Positions 63,086-64,000 of a DNA stretch of 64,000 nucleotides are shown one piece after another (the first letter of the stretch is position 1; every line of letters begins with the position of its first letter). This DNA is from Flavobacteriales bacterium. Its GTDB lineage: Bacteria > Bacteroidota > Bacteroidia > Flavobacteriales > Flavobacteriaceae. The stretch covers positions 1-64,000 of the forward strand of contig WTJI01000022.1 of assembly GCA_011524905.1 (NCBI GenBank). Reading direction: 5' to 3'. Position numbers and translations under genes: made by a program. A model generated the notes under the pieces. That model saw nothing but the letters and a program-made list of their open reading frames with translations, made no database searches and had not been told where the DNA came from.

Positions 63086-64000
63086 ATGCGAATTTTAGGA
63101 ATCCTTCTGAGTGGTCTGTTGAGCGGATGGTTGTTTTGGAATGTCTCATCGGCCCCGAATGCTACTGAAAAAGATGAACTGTTACTTGAGATTCTCAATT
63201 ACGTTCTGGAAAGAGGACACTACGACCCAAAAATCATTGATGATACTTTTTCTGAAAACGCTTTTCACCAATACTTGGAAGGCTTGGACGGACAACATCG
63301 TTTTTTGTTACAGACAGACATCAACACTTTCAAACGGTATCGCTATGCGATAGACGACGAGTTTAAGGCTCACAACCTTAATTTTTTCAACATTAGCCAT
63401 GAGCGCCTGCTTTCACGCATGAAGCAGGTCGAAAAGTTTTACCCTCAATTACTAGAGACGCCTTTCGACTTTAGCAAACCAGAGACAATTAGTTTGGATT
63501 ATGAAAACTTGGAATATGCCAGTACCGTAACAGAACTAAAGAATCGATGGAGAAAACGACTAAAACTATCAGCTTTAGATCGTTATGCAGATAAGAAAAA
63601 AGAAGAAAGGAAGAAAAAAGAAAAAGACAGCAGTTACATAATGCGTTCAGACCTAGAGCTGGAAAAAGAGGCTCGTGAATTGACCCTTGAGAATACCCAA
63701 GAGTACTTTGAACTGGTCAATGATTTAGAACGCAAAGATTGGTTTTCCATATATGTCAACGCCATAGTCATGCAATTTGATCCCCATACTTTCTATTTTG
63801 CGCCCGAAGATAAAGATCGATTTGACACGAGTATGTCCGGAAAGTTTGAAGGAATTGGAGCCCGATTGCAAAAGCGTAACCAAGAAGTTAAAATTGTCGA
63901 AGTCATTTCTGGTGGCCCAGTATGGCGTGGCAAACTACTTGATGTAGGTGATGCCATTCTCAAGGTAGCACAAAAAGACGAAGACCCTGTCGAGATAGTT
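63086..64000 (+). CDS. prc: Carboxy-terminal processing protease (Tsp/Prc), 5' part
   Basis: Periplasmic tail-specific protease, cut off by the window end; not in the ORF track as a full ORF. 305 codons are visible from the ATG at 63086. An N-terminal hydrophobic signal (ILGILLSGLLSGWLFW), then a long helical domain with YLEGLDGQHRFLLQTDI and MQFDPHTFYFAPED, and the start of the PDZ domain (FEGIGARLQKRNQEVKIVEVISGGPVWRGKLLDVGDAIL). The Ser/Lys catalytic dyad lies beyond the window. Full-length relatives are about 700 aa. Confidence 0.93.
   Translation, partial: MRILGILLSGLLSGWLFWNVSSAPNATEKDELLLEILNYVLERGHYDPKIIDDTFSENAFHQYLEGLDGQHRFLLQTDINTFKRYRYAIDDEFKAHNLNFFNISHERLLSRMKQVEKFYPQLLETPFDFSKPETISLDYENLEYASTVTELKNRWRKRLKLSALDRYADKKKEERKKKEKDSSYIMRSDLELEKEARELTLENTQEYFELVNDLERKDWFSIYVNAIVMQFDPHTFYFAPEDKDRFDTSMSGKFEGIGARLQKRNQEVKIVEVISGGPVWRGKLLDVGDAILKVAQKDEDPVEIV

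Noticed and set aside
1-64000. CRISPR arrays, insertion sequences, prophage, rRNA
   Set aside because: No regularly spaced repeats, transposases, integrases, phage structural genes or rRNA-like sequence were seen on reading.

Overview
The window reads as chromosomal DNA of a pigmented member of the Bacteroidota, most likely a marine-type flavobacterium. Evidence: AT-rich sequence; many promoters with the Bacteroidetes -7 box TAnnTTTG (best case TTTG-N19-TATATTTG before tRNA-Asp) and no strong Shine-Dalgarno sites; a DnaE polymerase with a fused DnaQ-like exonuclease; the class II HMG-CoA reductase plus GYDIA-type GHMP kinase pair; DUF2490; and a CrtI/CrtA/CrtD/CruF carotenoid set. I cannot name a genus. 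No insertion sequences, prophage, CRISPR array or rRNA were seen. Coding density is very high and many genes overlap by 1-23 bp.

Layout. 1-7.6 kb: Mn-type superoxide dismutase, an AddAB-like helicase-nuclease pair and an unknown membrane-anchored protein. 7.6-13 kb: carotenoid genes (crtI on minus; crtA-like, crtD-like and cruF-like on plus) around a voltage-gated-type K+ channel that is preceded by an unannotated 27-aa membrane micro-ORF; the gap between the two groups carries TTGTTTAA-type repeats and a terminator-like hairpin. 13-19.5 kb: housekeeping genes (epimerase-like protein, CBS protein, histone-deacetylase-like hydrolase, metG, yraN, and an ACT-domain protein with a perfect 19-nt palindrome at its start). 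19.5-33 kb: a DNA-repair block of mfd, the four-gene ligase-associated DNA damage response operon (PdeM, Lhr-like helicase, ATP-dependent ligase, MBL exonuclease) and divergent dnaE. 33-40.5 kb: thioredoxin, tRNA-Asp, then a six-gene minus-strand sugar/glycerate run (MFS porter, GH32, PfkB kinase, DinB protein, glycerate kinase, GntP permease). 40.5-44.2 kb: a Trp-Trp mini-ORF with an attenuator-like hairpin, rmuC, DUF2490, a quinone oxidoreductase and tRNA-Phe. 44.3-52 kb: an envelope operon coaX-OMP-TPR-lptC-small membrane protein-corC-like, then ppiD-like. 52-58.7 kb: mevalonate genes, then a dipeptidyl peptidase/peptide transporter pair and a secreted thioredoxin. 58.7-64 kb: a broken comEC, lpxB, a small membrane protein, surE, and a C-terminal processing protease cut by the window end.

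How the genes fit together: mevalonate enzymes supply isoprenoid precursors, and the carotenoid enzymes would desaturate, hydrate and oxidise one end of a monocyclic carotenoid (saproxanthin/myxol type, inferred). AddAB, Mfd, the ligase-associated operon, RmuC and DnaE give a strong DNA-repair theme, while comEC, needed for DNA uptake, has two independent lesions. The least explained items are the carotenoid leader RNA, the channel micro-ORF, the Trp-Trp leader and the palindrome-controlled ACT protein.
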